Origin: a bacterium | Lineage (GTDB): Bacteria > Zixibacteria > MSB-5A5 > GN15 > FEB-12 | NCBI GenBank assembly: GCA_016708025.1 | Contig: JADJGQ010000002.1 | Coordinates: 310,001-374,000 of the forward strand | Direction of reading: 5' to 3' | Length of the DNA: 64,000 nt | Part shown: one piece after another, positions 53,997 to 62,169 of the stretch | Layout of the letters: each line of letters begins with the position of its first letter | Numbering within the stretch: position 1 is the first letter of the stretch | Notes under the pieces: generated by a model | Database searches by the model: none | What the model was told of the DNA's origin: nothing | What the model saw: the letters and a program-made list of their open reading frames with translations, nothing else | Made by a program: the position numbers and the translations under genes

Positions 53997-55808
53997 TCAC
54001 CGCCGTTGGGCCAGACCATAGGCTCCGATCAGATCTCCAGCACTTGGTCCGCCATCTTCGCCACTGCCGTCATTATCCCAGAATGCAACAATGTACATTG
54101 AGTCGTTGGAATAGTAAGGCATTTCATACCAACCTGGTTCCGGCGAAACGAGAGTCACCACTGGATCAACACCCTCGGAAGTGAACGGGTTTTCCCGGAA
54201 GAGATATATATAGATGTTATTCCCGTGGAATGTCGGGCAGTCAATGTCACCGGTCACCGCGATTATCGGCAGGAACGACCCTTCTCGCTCCTGGAAGTCG
54301 GCATACCGGTTCTCCTCATCATAAGTGACATCGAACTTATAATATCGGTCGCCAATGGTAGCCGGGCGAACGATTGCATCGCCGAAAAAGTCCGACATAT
54401 GGCCATCCACATCAACTAACGTCCAGGCGTCGTAATCCCCCTCCGGAATGTATCCGGAGCTGTCTCCGGACAGCATGTCTGTCGGTTGCAGTGAAACCAT
54501 CGCCGAGTTATTGTAGACCATGCCGACACCCGCAAAGACGGGATCATCATGGATATTGAGCGGCTGCTCACCATCGGGATAAAGGGCCACGGCAAACGGC
54601 TTGCCGTCGTTCCCCGCCGGTATCCCCTTCACCGAATAAATAAACGACTGGTAGTTTTGAAGGGCGCTGTCTGAGATAGTGATCGTCCTGTCAGTAAGAA
54701 CGGTCAGGTCAAGCGTCCCCCAGAAATAATCATCGACTGTCAGGCATGGGTATTCCGTCACATTGGGACTAAAGCTATTATCCTTGTCCAGAACCACCAG
54801 CAGTTGGAATGTTCCAGCCTGCAGCAACTCTACCGATACGGTAACGTCGGTTCCCTCAACTACCGTTTCACCCAGCGCCAAATGCGGGTCCTGGAATGTC
54901 TCGTAAACGTAGAGATAAAGACCATGGCCTTCTAGTCCGAGTTCCGTGGGTACGGTAAGATTCAGAGTCAGAGTCTGGGCATCCAGGGCCGTGAAATCCC
55001 CCGTCCGGAAATAAAACTGGCTTTCCTCTGGCCCAAGGTAAGTGAAATCAGATTGAGCGATCAGGTCGCCATTCTCAATCCCACCTTGGCCATTCTGAGT
55101 GAACCAGTCTTCGGGTGTGCCGTCGACATCCACTATACACCAGAAGTCGTATTCTCCTGCGGAAAGTGGGTCTGGCCCAAGTTCACCATCCTGGAACATG
55201 GAAACAACGATTGCTCCGTTATAAACAAACGATGCTGCACCGACAATCGCGTTCGGCTGGCTGGTCGCCAGAACATCATAGCCGTCTGTAAACAGACCGG
55301 CGCCTGCGATCTTCCCTTCCTGACTGGACGGAATACCGCGAACGCCAACTATGATCGCCTCACTGTAATACCGTTGCCAATGATACTGACTCAACGTGAG
55401 GGTATCTGCTCCGCTCACCTCGACATCGAGTCCCATCCAAAAGTAATCGCTGTCACTGACCAAGCCCGTCTCCTGGGTTGCCGAACTATCGTGACTAATT
55501 GCTACCATGAGCGCATAAACATCTGCCGGAATGCTATCTACCGTGATCTGGACGAAACCGTCGGCAAACAGCTCGTCTTCGCTCACGACCATCAGACTAT
55601 CTCCGGCTTGGTTCAACAGAGCCAGCCTCGCGGCATGGCCATTCACATTCGACTGAGCCGGAGCGATGAGATTCACCGTGATAGAGCCGGTGGTGGCAGA
55701 GGTGTCATTATTGACCGGGTCTTTGCCGCAACCGCCGATAGATATTGCCAAGAGCAACAAACTGAGGGTCAACGCCCACTGGCGCGATGCAAAATTTCGA
55801 TGGAACAT
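53997..55808 (-). CDS. Repeat-containing lipoprotein of unknown function
   Basis: A 603-residue predicted lipoprotein. The signal peptide ends in a lipobox at about residue 27 (LLAISIGGC). The mature protein alternates two beta-rich modules. Type A (about 40-150, 275-385, last from about 510) runs from a TVNLxxP strand to a closing YFWGTLDL-like strand. Type B (about 155-270, 390-500) has GIPxxxxGK and a SAGEYDFWCIVDVDG-like strand. No catalytic motif or known family was recognised. The frame stops at 53997, but one-base removal near 54000-54010 lets the protein run on as GGDPMTDLVQ to a TAA at 53885, just before the terminator. I think that is the true end. Confidence 0.8.
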   Translation of the reverse strand: MFHRNFASRQWALTLSLLLLAISIGGCGKDPVNNDTSATTGSITVNLIAPAQSNVNGHAARLALLNQAGDSLMVVSEDELFADGFVQITVDSIPADVYALMVAISHDSSATQETGLVSDSDYFWMGLDVEVSGADTLTLSQYHWQRYYSEAIIVGVRGIPSSQEGKIAGAGLFTDGYDVLATSQPNAIVGAASFVYNGAIVVSMFQDGELGPDPLSAGEYDFWCIVDVDGTPEDWFTQNGQGGIENGDLIAQSDFTYLGPEESQFYFRTGDFTALDAQTLTLNLTVPTELGLEGHGLYLYVYETFQDPHLALGETVVEGTDVTVSVELLQAGTFQLLVVLDKDNSFSPNVTEYPCLTVDDYFWGTLDLTVLTDRTITISDSALQNYQSFIYSVKGIPAGNDGKPFAVALYPDGEQPLNIHDDPVFAGVGMVYNNSAMVSLQPTDMLSGDSSGYIPEGDYDAWTLVDVDGHMSDFFGDAIVRPATIGDRYYKFDVTYDEENRYADFQEREGSFLPIIAVTGDIDCPTFHGNNIYIYLFRENPFTSEGVDPVVTLVSPEPGWYEMPYYSNDSMYIVAFWDNDGSGEDGGPSAGDLIGAYGLAQRR

Positions 55809-55990
55809 ACTTCTCTCCTGTTGGGATTATAATGCCGCCTCTTGTCTCCATTATCGGCCATCATAGAACATTGTTGAGAAACACGAGTAAATTGGTATAT
55901 TTTGCGTGGACGACGATTTGAAGAAGAATGTCGACATGCTAACAACTGGCGTTCGTTTATTAGAATGCCGCAACATGAGGAGGTATTTCC

Positions 55991-56566
55991 ATGGCCGACC
56001 CACAACAGGCACTGCAAACGCAGCTCAAGAACATTCAGACTAAGACCGGAAAGACGTTGGATGAACTTGCGAAGATCGTGAAGATGAGCGGTTTGACCAA
56101 GCATGGCGAAATCCGCGACATGCTCAAAGTAGACCTTGGATTAGGACACGGCGATGCCAACACGCTTACTCATGTGATCCTCAAGAGTGATGGCGCCAGC
56201 GCCGCGCAGGAAACGACCTCCGCGGGTGGCGATGTCCTAGATACTATCTACACCGGCCCCAAAGCCCATATGCGACCGATACACGAAGCGCTCATGAAGA
56301 AAATCAGTACATTTGGTGAGTTCGAGATCGCGCCCAAGAAGGGGTATGTCAGCCTTCGACGGAAAAAGCAGTTCGCCATGCTCGGCCCCGCGACCAATAC
56401 GCGGTTCGAAGTTGGATTGAATGTGAAGGGGCTGAAAGCGGGGGGACGGCTTGAAGAACTCCCGGCCGGCGGAATGTGCAATTACAAAGTCAAACTCACC
56501 GAAGTATCCGAGGTCAATGACGAGCTGTTCAGTTGGATCAAACAGGCATTCGACAGCGCCGGGTGA
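55991..56566 (+). CDS. DUF4287/DUF5655-domain protein
   Basis: A 191-residue protein. The N-terminal ~65 residues match DUF4287 (TGKTLDELAKIVK ... KHGEIRDMLKVDLGLGHGDAN). The C-terminal part resembles DUF5655 (EALMKKISTFGEFEIAPKKGYVSLRRKKQFAML). The function of both is unestablished; the C-terminal type is often found with nuclease-related or transporter proteins. A strong GAGGAGG precedes the ATG. It is convergent with the B12-type regulator. Confidence 0.85.
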   Translation: MADPQQALQTQLKNIQTKTGKTLDELAKIVKMSGLTKHGEIRDMLKVDLGLGHGDANTLTHVILKSDGASAAQETTSAGGDVLDTIYTGPKAHMRPIHEALMKKISTFGEFEIAPKKGYVSLRRKKQFAMLGPATNTRFEVGLNVKGLKAGGRLEELPAGGMCNYKVKLTEVSEVNDELFSWIKQAFDSAG

Positions 56567-56584
56567 GCTGTCTGGGCTTCTCGG

Positions 56585-57535
56585 TCATGCTGAACGGAGC
56601 AAGGCCAGCTGTATACGCAGGCCATGCATGTCATCCACCAGTGTGATTCCTGCACCCAACAACGCAGACTGATACGCGTGAGCCGCTGATCCCCCTATGA
56701 TAATGGGCAACTGGTCGCCGATCAGGCGGCGAAGTCTGGCCATCTCACCCGGCAAACGCGGGTCATCCGCGGGAAACACCACACTCAATGCGATCGCTGT
56801 CGCTCCGGTCTGCTGCACGGTTCCGGCGATCTCCTCTGCCGGAAGACTCGGTCCCAGATATATCGGTCGCCATCCTTCCAGCGCTGCCTGGACCGCCGCA
56901 ATCATCGCGCCCAGTTCGTGCAACTGCCCCGCCGGAGTGGAGATCACGATGGCTGGCGCGTTGGCCGGATATCGGTGGGAGAGCAACATCGCACCCACAT
57001 GCTGACTCACCATGGCAGTCGCCATATGCTCATGCGCGATTCGCAAATTCCCTTCTTTCCAAAGAGAACCGACTTGATCCATCAGCGGCAAAATCACCTT
57101 GTCCAGAACAACGGCCTGGCCGAGCTGAACTTCCGCGAGGGTGAGAACAGCATCCAGCTCCTCGGCATCCAGCTTTTTGATAGCCTTGAGCGCGCGCTCC
57201 ACGAAGTACGCTGACGTATTCTCCGACGCGACAGCCGGTAGAGTTGCGGTTTTGGATCCGATCAATCGCTCTAATTCGGTATTGGACATGGACGCGATGT
57301 CCCCGATCCTGTGACCGGCCTGCACCGCCATATGCAGCAGGCGCAAATGCTCGATCTCCGTCTCGGAATAAAGACGACGATTGGTATCTGTACGATTGGG
57401 TGTGACCGCCCGATATCTCTTCTCCCACACCCTTATCAAATGCTGGCTGATGCCGAGCCGCTTCGCCACGGCCCGAATGCCCAATCCCGGTTCTCTGGCT
57501 AGTTCCATCACTGTATTGTCCGATATTTCAATCAT
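56585..57535 (-). CDS. MerR-family regulator with cobalamin-binding domain (CarH/LitR-like photoreceptor)
   Basis: A 316-residue protein. The N-terminal MerR winged helix (about 10-80) has GIRAVAKRLGISQHLIRVWEKRY. A helical B12-binding bundle contains LWKEGNLRIAHEH, matching the W-x9-E-H motif that caps adenosylcobalamin in CarH. A Rossmann B12 domain has QLHELG with the likely lower-ligand histidine. Known relatives repress light-induced genes in the dark as AdoCbl tetramers and fall apart on illumination. The ATG at 57535 lies about 6 nt from the predicted transcript start, so the mRNA may be leaderless. The nearest divergent genes are DUF378 and fasciclin. The ligand and light response are inferred from motifs only. 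Confidence 0.88.
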   Translation of the reverse strand: MIEISDNTVMELAREPGLGIRAVAKRLGISQHLIRVWEKRYRAVTPNRTDTNRRLYSETEIEHLRLLHMAVQAGHRIGDIASMSNTELERLIGSKTATLPAVASENTSAYFVERALKAIKKLDAEELDAVLTLAEVQLGQAVVLDKVILPLMDQVGSLWKEGNLRIAHEHMATAMVSQHVGAMLLSHRYPANAPAIVISTPAGQLHELGAMIAAVQAALEGWRPIYLGPSLPAEEIAGTVQQTGATAIALSVVFPADDPRLPGEMARLRRLIGDQLPIIIGGSAAHAYQSALLGAGITLVDDMHGLRIQLALLRSA

Positions 57536-57541
57536 CAAAAG

Positions 57542-57577
57542 TTAGACATTATATACACCCTGTAAGACATTAGACAA
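57542..57577 (-). promoter_or_regulatory. Promoter and direct-repeat operator of the CarH-like gene
   Basis: On the minus strand: TTGTCT (57577-57572), an 18-nt spacer, TATAAT (57553-57548). Two AATGTCTWA repeats sit 21 bp apart (57571-57563 and 57550-57542), and an additional TGTCTAA overlaps the -35 box (57576-57570). Direct repeats across the -35/-10 region are the arrangement known for CarH autorepression. Confidence 0.65.
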
Positions 57578-57751
57578 GCCTTAAGTTCCACATACTGACG
57601 AATCCAATCCACGCGGCTTAGCCATCGGCTAATATAACCTATTATATAAGAGTGGATTATGCGATTCCATGAAAAATCTTCGTTTTTCGTGAACTTCTTT
57701 CGCCTCTGAACAGTTTAATTAGGCAAACGATAGACAAATGATGAACAAACA

Positions 57752-57777
57752 GGTCGAGCGTCTGAAGCGCTCGAACC
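57752..57777 (+). promoter_or_regulatory. Hairpin in the 5' leader of the DUF378 gene
   Basis: GGTCGAGCG (57752-57760) pairs with CGCTCGAACC (57768-57777), nine pairs with one bulged A, around a 7-nt loop. It lies 20 nt before the ATG and just before the AGGAG. It could affect mRNA stability or translation. Confidence 0.45.
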
Positions 57778-57796
57778 CTTAAGACAGGAGAAGAAA

Positions 57797-58018
57797 ATGA
57801 AATCAATAGACACCATCGTCGCCCTGCTACTGGTCATCGGCGGCCTGAACTGGGGTCTGGTCGGATTCATGAATTTCGATCTGGTCGCAACCCTGCTTGG
57901 TGATGCCACCATGCTCAGCCGCCTGGTCTATGTGGTGGTTGGCCTCTGCGCCATCTATCAGATGCTTCAGTGGAAAGCTATCCAGCGCCGCTGGGGTATG
58001 TCTGCCGCCCGGGCCTAG
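57797..58018 (+). CDS. DUF378 family small membrane protein
   Basis: A 73-residue protein with two TM helices (about 5-25 and 38-58) and the DUF378 signature GGLNWGLVG. The family is widespread in bacteria and has no established function. AGGAG precedes the ATG. The secreted fasciclin gene follows after 46 nt. Confidence 0.92.
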   Translation: MKSIDTIVALLLVIGGLNWGLVGFMNFDLVATLLGDATMLSRLVYVVVGLCAIYQMLQWKAIQRRWGMSAARA

Positions 58019-58064
58019 GATTGTCAAACAACTCTACACAATAGAAGAAGAGGAACGAGAAACC

Positions 58065-58586
58065 ATGAAAACTTTGAAATCAATCGCGCTTGCTAGCGCG
58101 TTCGTGTTTGCCCTGATGAGCGTAGTCGTCACCGCGCAGGCAAGTGATGCTGACAAGAAGGCGCCGGCCAAGCAGTTGGATATTGTCGAGACCGCAGTCA
58201 CGGCAGGCAATTTCACGACTCTAGTTGCGGCAGTGCAAGCCGCTGGCCTGGTCGAGACCCTCAAGGGGAAAGGTCCGTTCACGGTCTTTGCGCCGACGGA
58301 CGAAGCGTTCAAGAAGCTCCCAGCCGGTACGGTTGAAGCCCTTCTTAAGGACAAAGCGAAACTGACCGCTATTCTGACCTATCACGTAGTCGCCGGCGAA
58401 GTCAAAGCCGCCGATGTGGTCAAGCTTACCGAAGCGAAGACGGTCAATGGCCAGAGTGTGAAGATCACCACAACCAAGGACGGCGTGATGGTGGATTATG
58501 CAAAGGTCGTTAAGGCAGACATCACTGCTTCCAACGGCGTTATCCACGTCATTGACACGGTGATCCTGCCCAAAGAAAAAGAATAA
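58065..58586 (+). CDS. Secreted fasciclin (FAS1) domain protein
   Basis: A 173-residue protein with a signal peptide (cleavage likely after TAQA at about 26) and one FAS1 domain. Conserved FAS1 segments are GPFTVFAPTDEAFKKLP, LTYHVVAGEV and GVIHVIDTVILP. Such proteins mediate adhesion or matrix contact at the surface or in the periplasm. I start at ATG 58065 (GAGGAA upstream) because the signal peptide begins there; the frame is open from 57897 through the preceding gene. Confidence 0.94.
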   Translation: MKTLKSIALASAFVFALMSVVVTAQASDADKKAPAKQLDIVETAVTAGNFTTLVAAVQAAGLVETLKGKGPFTVFAPTDEAFKKLPAGTVEALLKDKAKLTAILTYHVVAGEVKAADVVKLTEAKTVNGQSVKITTTKDGVMVDYAKVVKADITASNGVIHVIDTVILPKEKE

Positions 58587-58607
58587 CATCACTGAGAACT
58601 GATCGAA

Positions 58608-58639
58608 CGGGTCGTGCCGCCTATTGCTGGCGCGACCCG
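58608..58639 (+). terminator. Intergenic hairpin between fasciclin and DUF4397 lipoprotein genes
   Basis: CGGGTCGTGCC pairs with GGCGCGACCCG (11 pairs, one T-G) around a 10-nt loop. No T tract follows, so it may be a processing or stabilising structure rather than a true terminator. Confidence 0.45.
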
Positions 58640-58681
58640 ACCAAAACTGACAAGAACGAAAACAAATAGAGGAGTAAACTG

Positions 58682-59128
58682 ATGTTTAAGAAAGCAATGC
58701 TCGTGACAATGCTCGCTGCGCTTCCGCTAGCGATCACCTCCTGTAGTGATGATGACAACCCGGTCGCATCGCAGCCCAAAGCCAATGTAATGGTGGTTCA
58801 CGCATCCCCGAATGCCCCCGCGGTTGACCTGCTGGTCGACAACAACGTTGCGGGGACCGGTCTGGCATTTCCCGCCAACACAGGCTACCTGCCGGTGAAT
58901 GCCGGGACACGCAATGTGAAGGTCAATGTGACCGGTACCAGCACAACGGTCATCAATGCGGACCTGGCACTCACGGCGAACGGCGACTATACCGTTTTGC
59001 GGTTGATTCCGTCAGCAAGATCTCGACTGTCGTTCTGGAAGACAATCTCGCCACGCCGGCCGCCGGCAAAGCGCACGTTCGCTTTGTTCACCTCTCCCCG
59101 AACGCCCCAGCCGTCAATATCACGCTGA
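58682..59128 (+). CDS. 5' fragment of the DUF4397 lipoprotein
   Basis: 148 codons with the lipoprotein signal and the first DUF4397 module. Residues after the TTTT run at 58995-58998 are out of frame. GAGGAG precedes the ATG. Confidence 0.65.
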   Translation: MFKKAMLVTMLAALPLAITSCSDDDNPVASQPKANVMVVHASPNAPAVDLLVDNNVAGTGLAFPANTGYLPVNAGTRNVKVNVTGTSTTVINADLALTANGDYTVLRLIPSARSRLSFWKTISPRRPPAKRTFALFTSPRTPQPSISR

Positions 59129-59142
59129 CCGATGGGACCATC

Positions 59143-59364
59143 GTGTTCGGCAACAAAGCGTTCAAGCAGTCGACCGACTTCACCCCGCTCGATGCCGGTA
59201 CTTACAACCTGCAGGTTCGTGATGCCGCCACCAACACTGCCGTGGTGCTGAGCTTGAATGGTGTCGTTCTCACCGCCGGTGACATCTACACCGTCTTCGC
59301 CAAAGGATTTGTTGGCGGAGCTGGTGCTCAGGCGCTGGGTGCGGAGATCATCGTCAACAATTAA
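59143..59364 (+). CDS. 3' fragment of the DUF4397 lipoprotein
   Basis: Holds most of the second module (DAGTYNLQVRDAATNTAVV, GDIYTVFAKGFVGG) and the true C-terminus. The preceding codons HVRFVHLSPNAPAVNITL are in this frame upstream of 59143. Confidence 0.6.
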   Translation: MFGNKAFKQSTDFTPLDAGTYNLQVRDAATNTAVVLSLNGVVLTAGDIYTVFAKGFVGGAGAQALGAEIIVNN

Positions 59365-59375
59365 CCAAAGTGTTC

Positions 59376-59403
59376 GGGCCTCGGCTGGACGATGCCGGGG
59401 CCC
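59376..59403 (+). terminator. Intergenic hairpin after the DUF4397 lipoprotein gene
   Basis: GGGCCTCGGC (59376-59385) pairs with GCCGGGGCCC (59394-59403), ten pairs with one T-G, around an 8-nt loop. It starts 12 nt past the stop codon and is followed only by a short TTACT. Confidence 0.5.
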
Positions 59404-59446
59404 TTACTCATAAACAAGAACTCAGAAGAACTGGGAGCAAAACAAA

Positions 59447-61213
59447 ATGAAGCGCTTACTAATTCTCGTCACGGCGTTGGCCCTGTTGGCCACCTCTGCT
59501 TTCGCCAGCCGAGCAAAGACTGCTCGCCTGCAGGTGATTCATAACGCAGCCGATCCGGCGGCGGCAGTCGTTGACATCTATGTCAACGGCGAACTCCTTC
59601 TCAACGATTTCGCGTTCCGCGCGGCGACACCGTTTATTGATGTCCCTGCCGGCGTGCAGTTGAATATCGGCGTCGCGCCGGGCACCAGCTCGTCATCAGC
59701 GGATATTCTCGCCACTATCCCCGTCACTCTGCAGAAGGGGAAGATCTATGTCGCGATAGCCAACGGTGTCCTTGACCCCAATGCGTTTGCCTCCAACCCG
59801 GAAAACAAGTCCATTGGCTTTACTCTTTTTGCCAAAGACAAGATGCGCGAAAAGGCCACCTGGCGCCGCAATGTTGATCTCAATATTTTCCATGGTGCGA
59901 CCGATGCCCCGGCCGTGGATGTTCGTGTTACTGGCAAGTACTCCTGGAATCTGGTGAGTGGACTTTCCTACGGTGAGTTCTCCGGATACAAAGATGTTTC
60001 TCCCCGCCAGTACCAGATCAATATCACTCCGGCCGGTGACGAAAACACGGTTGTAGCTGCCTATCAGGCCGACTTAACCGGACTGGCCGGTGGTGCGGCA
60101 GTAGTGTTTGCTTCAGGCTTTCTGAATCCTGCAGCTAATCAAGAGGGTGCTGCGTTTGGTCTGTTCGCCGCGCTGCCGAATGGCACGGTGATCGAACTCC
60201 CGCAGGTCACTACCGCTCGTTTGCAGGTGATCCACAATGCCGCCGATCCGGCCGCTGAAATGGTTGATGTCTATGTGAATGGCGGTCTGCTCCTCGACAA
60301 TTTCGCCTTCCGTACAGCTACTCCGTTTGTTGATGTTCCGGCCGGAACTCCGCTCGAGATAGGCGTGGCTGGTTCCAACAGCGCGAATGCTTCGGAAGCG
60401 CTTGCCACGTTTACTGTCACTCTTACTCCCGGCCGTACGTATGTCGCTATGGCAAACGGTGTCCTCGATCCGAACGGCTTTGCCGAGAACCCGGATGGTC
60501 TTCCGATCGGTTTCTCACTCTATCCGCAGGAAGGGATCGCGGAGAAATCACCTTACGGGCATCTCGTCAATCTGGTAGCTTTCCATGGTGCTTCCGATGC
60601 TCCGACTGTAGATGTCGTTCCGCAACTCGGGAAAGTCCGGATCCCGATCTTTAACGATCTCTCCTATGGTTCCTTCTCTGAACGTCGTCTGCTCCCGGCC
60701 TGGAAGTACATCCTCGATGTGACTCCGGGCGGCGACAACAAAACGGTGGTAGCTTCCTTTGTTGCTGATCTTCGGGGTCTTGCAGGAGGCGCGGCTGTAG
60801 TTTTTGCTTCAGGATTTTTGAATCCGTCCGCCAATGGAGATGGTTCTGCATTTGGGCTTTTCGCCGCTCTCGCTGATGGCACCGTACTTGAACTTCCCGC
60901 GGCCAGTGCCACCGAGACTGCAGTCGCCAAGCTCGACAACAGCCTTCCGTCAGAGTTCGCATTAGATCAGAACTACCCGAATCCGTTCAACCCGACGACC
61001 ACTATCTCCTTCTCCCTGCCGACACCGTCGGATGTCTCCCTGAAGGTGTACAATGTCATCGGTCAGGAGGTTGCTTCGCTGGTGGAAGGCCCGATGGGCG
61101 CGGGCGCACACACTGTTCAGTTTGATGCCACGAATCTATCTTCGGGCATTTATTTCTACCGCCTGACGGCAGGTGGTGTCACGCAGAGCAAGAAGATGAG
61201 CTTGCTTAAGTAA
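59447..61213 (+). CDS. Secreted protein with DUF4397 modules and a type IX secretion sorting domain
   Basis: A 588-residue protein. A signal peptide (cleavage likely after AFA at about 20) is followed by two long internal repeats (about 22-255 and 257-490) that each hold DUF4397-type modules (RLQVIHNAADPAA ... VDIYVNG; DLNIFHGATDAPAVDV). A C-terminal ~85-residue T9SS type A domain has LDQNYPNPFNPTTTISFSLP, GQEVASLVEG, LSSGIYFYRL and KKMSLLK. The sorting domain directs export through the Por machinery and attachment or release at the cell surface. GGGAG precedes the ATG, and a strong terminator follows. It is the clearest taxonomic clue in the window (FCB group). Confidence 0.93.
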   Translation: MKRLLILVTALALLATSAFASRAKTARLQVIHNAADPAAAVVDIYVNGELLLNDFAFRAATPFIDVPAGVQLNIGVAPGTSSSSADILATIPVTLQKGKIYVAIANGVLDPNAFASNPENKSIGFTLFAKDKMREKATWRRNVDLNIFHGATDAPAVDVRVTGKYSWNLVSGLSYGEFSGYKDVSPRQYQINITPAGDENTVVAAYQADLTGLAGGAAVVFASGFLNPAANQEGAAFGLFAALPNGTVIELPQVTTARLQVIHNAADPAAEMVDVYVNGGLLLDNFAFRTATPFVDVPAGTPLEIGVAGSNSANASEALATFTVTLTPGRTYVAMANGVLDPNGFAENPDGLPIGFSLYPQEGIAEKSPYGHLVNLVAFHGASDAPTVDVVPQLGKVRIPIFNDLSYGSFSERRLLPAWKYILDVTPGGDNKTVVASFVADLRGLAGGAAVVFASGFLNPSANGDGSAFGLFAALADGTVLELPAASATETAVAKLDNSLPSEFALDQNYPNPFNPTTTISFSLPTPSDVSLKVYNVIGQEVASLVEGPMGAGAHTVQFDATNLSSGIYFYRLTAGGVTQSKKMSLLK

Positions 61214-61233
61214 CACTCGGATATTGTTCGACT

Positions 61234-61270
61234 GAAAGCCGGCGCCGGATAGGGTGCCGGCTTTCGTTTT
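61234..61270 (+). terminator. Rho-independent terminator after the T9SS-sorted protein gene
   Basis: GAAAGCCGGC (61234-61243) pairs perfectly with GCCGGCTTTC (61256-61265) around a 12-nt loop, followed by GTTTTT. Confidence 0.88.
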
Positions 61271-61358
61271 TCCACGCTCTGGAACTCCCCCGGTTTCCCG
61301 GCCGTTTATGTAAATGTCACGAGCCCGCACACGACACTCAGTCCAGAGCAAAGGAAAT

Positions 61359-61643
61359 ATGGAGATTCAACAAAACTTCGACGGCGCCAAGGGGAGTTTT
61401 TTCATCGAACAGGATGGCACACGGGTCGCCGAAATGACGTACGTGCAGTCAACCTCGATTCTGATGATCATTGACCATACCGAGGTATCCCCCATCTTGA
61501 AAGGGCAGGGAGTCGGTGCCAAACTAGTTCGGGCAGGTGTAGAACACGCACGCCAAAATGGCCTGAAGATCGTTCCGCTCTGTCCCTTCGCCAAAGTAGA
61601 GTTCGAGCGGCATACTGAGTATGCGGATGTCTTAGTCAAGTAA
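61359..61643 (+). CDS. Short GNAT-family N-acetyltransferase (YjdJ-like)
   Basis: A 94-residue minimal GNAT fold with the strand TYVQSTSILMIIDHTEV, the acetyl-CoA loop LKGQGVGAKLV, and a C-terminal IVPLCPFAKVEFERH segment typical of the COG2388/YjdJ type. The substrate is unknown. I start at ATG 61359 after AAAGGAA; an in-frame start at 61314 would add 15 non-conserved residues. It is 15 nt from the CDGSH protein gene. Confidence 0.88.
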   Translation: MEIQQNFDGAKGSFFIEQDGTRVAEMTYVQSTSILMIIDHTEVSPILKGQGVGAKLVRAGVEHARQNGLKIVPLCPFAKVEFERHTEYADVLVK

Positions 61644-61658
61644 GCGAGGTATCTCCTG

Positions 61659-62087
61659 ATGCGAGACAAATTGACCAAAAAGTATTCGAATGGTGAGATA
61701 ACGGTCATCTGGAAGCCGGATCTCTGCATACACTCCACACTCTGCTGGAAGGGCCTCGGCTCTGTCTTTAATCCCAAGGAACGCCCCTGGGTAAAGATTG
61801 ATGGAGCTACCTCCGACCAGATCATCGCGCAGGTCGACAAATGTCCTTCCGGTGCCCTATCGTATCAACGTGACTCAGCAACACCGCCGGCTGAATCCGC
61901 AAAACCGGCCACCACTGTAGAAGTGACAGAGAATGGCCCGCTGATCTTGACCGGGAGCGTTACACTTCGACACGCCAACGGTCAGGAAGAGGTCAGGGAT
62001 CGGACCACGGCTTTCTGTCGCTGTGGGCAGTCCGGCAAGAAGCCGTTTTGCGATGGGAGCCACACGCGCACCGGATTCAAAGGGTGA
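61659..62087 (+). CDS. Iron-sulfur protein: mono-cluster ferredoxin-like plus CDGSH domain
   Basis: A 142-residue protein. The N-terminal ~70 residues match the Fer4_19-type domain (ITVIWKPDLCIHSTLCWKGL ... CPSGAL). The C-terminal ~40 hold a CDGSH domain (FCRCGQSGKKPFCDGSHTRTGF) with the three Cys and one His that bind a 2Fe-2S cluster. Likely an electron-transfer or cluster-transfer protein. GAGG precedes the ATG. It probably shares a transcript with the GNAT gene. Confidence 0.92.
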   Translation: MRDKLTKKYSNGEITVIWKPDLCIHSTLCWKGLGSVFNPKERPWVKIDGATSDQIIAQVDKCPSGALSYQRDSATPPAESAKPATTVEVTENGPLILTGSVTLRHANGQEEVRDRTTAFCRCGQSGKKPFCDGSHTRTGFKG

Positions 62088-62169
62088 TCAACGAACTCAA
62101 ATTGTGATATTCTCTGATTCGACTGTCCGCTATTTTGCATTGGGGCGAGGATAGGGAGAATGGTATTTC

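Larger units (their letters stand above)
58682..59364 (+). pseudogene. DUF4397-domain lipoprotein (one frameshift)
   Basis: A locus of about 227 codons. The signal peptide has a lipobox ending at C21 (LAITSC). Two tandem copies of a DUF4397-type module follow, each opening with VHxSPNAPAVxxxLxD. The frame breaks at TTTT 58995-58998; one extra T gives the continuous DYTVFAVDSVSKISTVVLED. Family members are surface or periplasmic beta proteins without a known function. It sits between two other secreted-protein genes; the next one carries the same module type. Confidence 0.85.

Noticed and set aside
55053..55832. 259-codon plus-strand frame opposite the repeat lipoprotein
   Set aside because: The minus strand encodes a signal peptide, lipobox and repeats; the plus frame has no recognisable feature.
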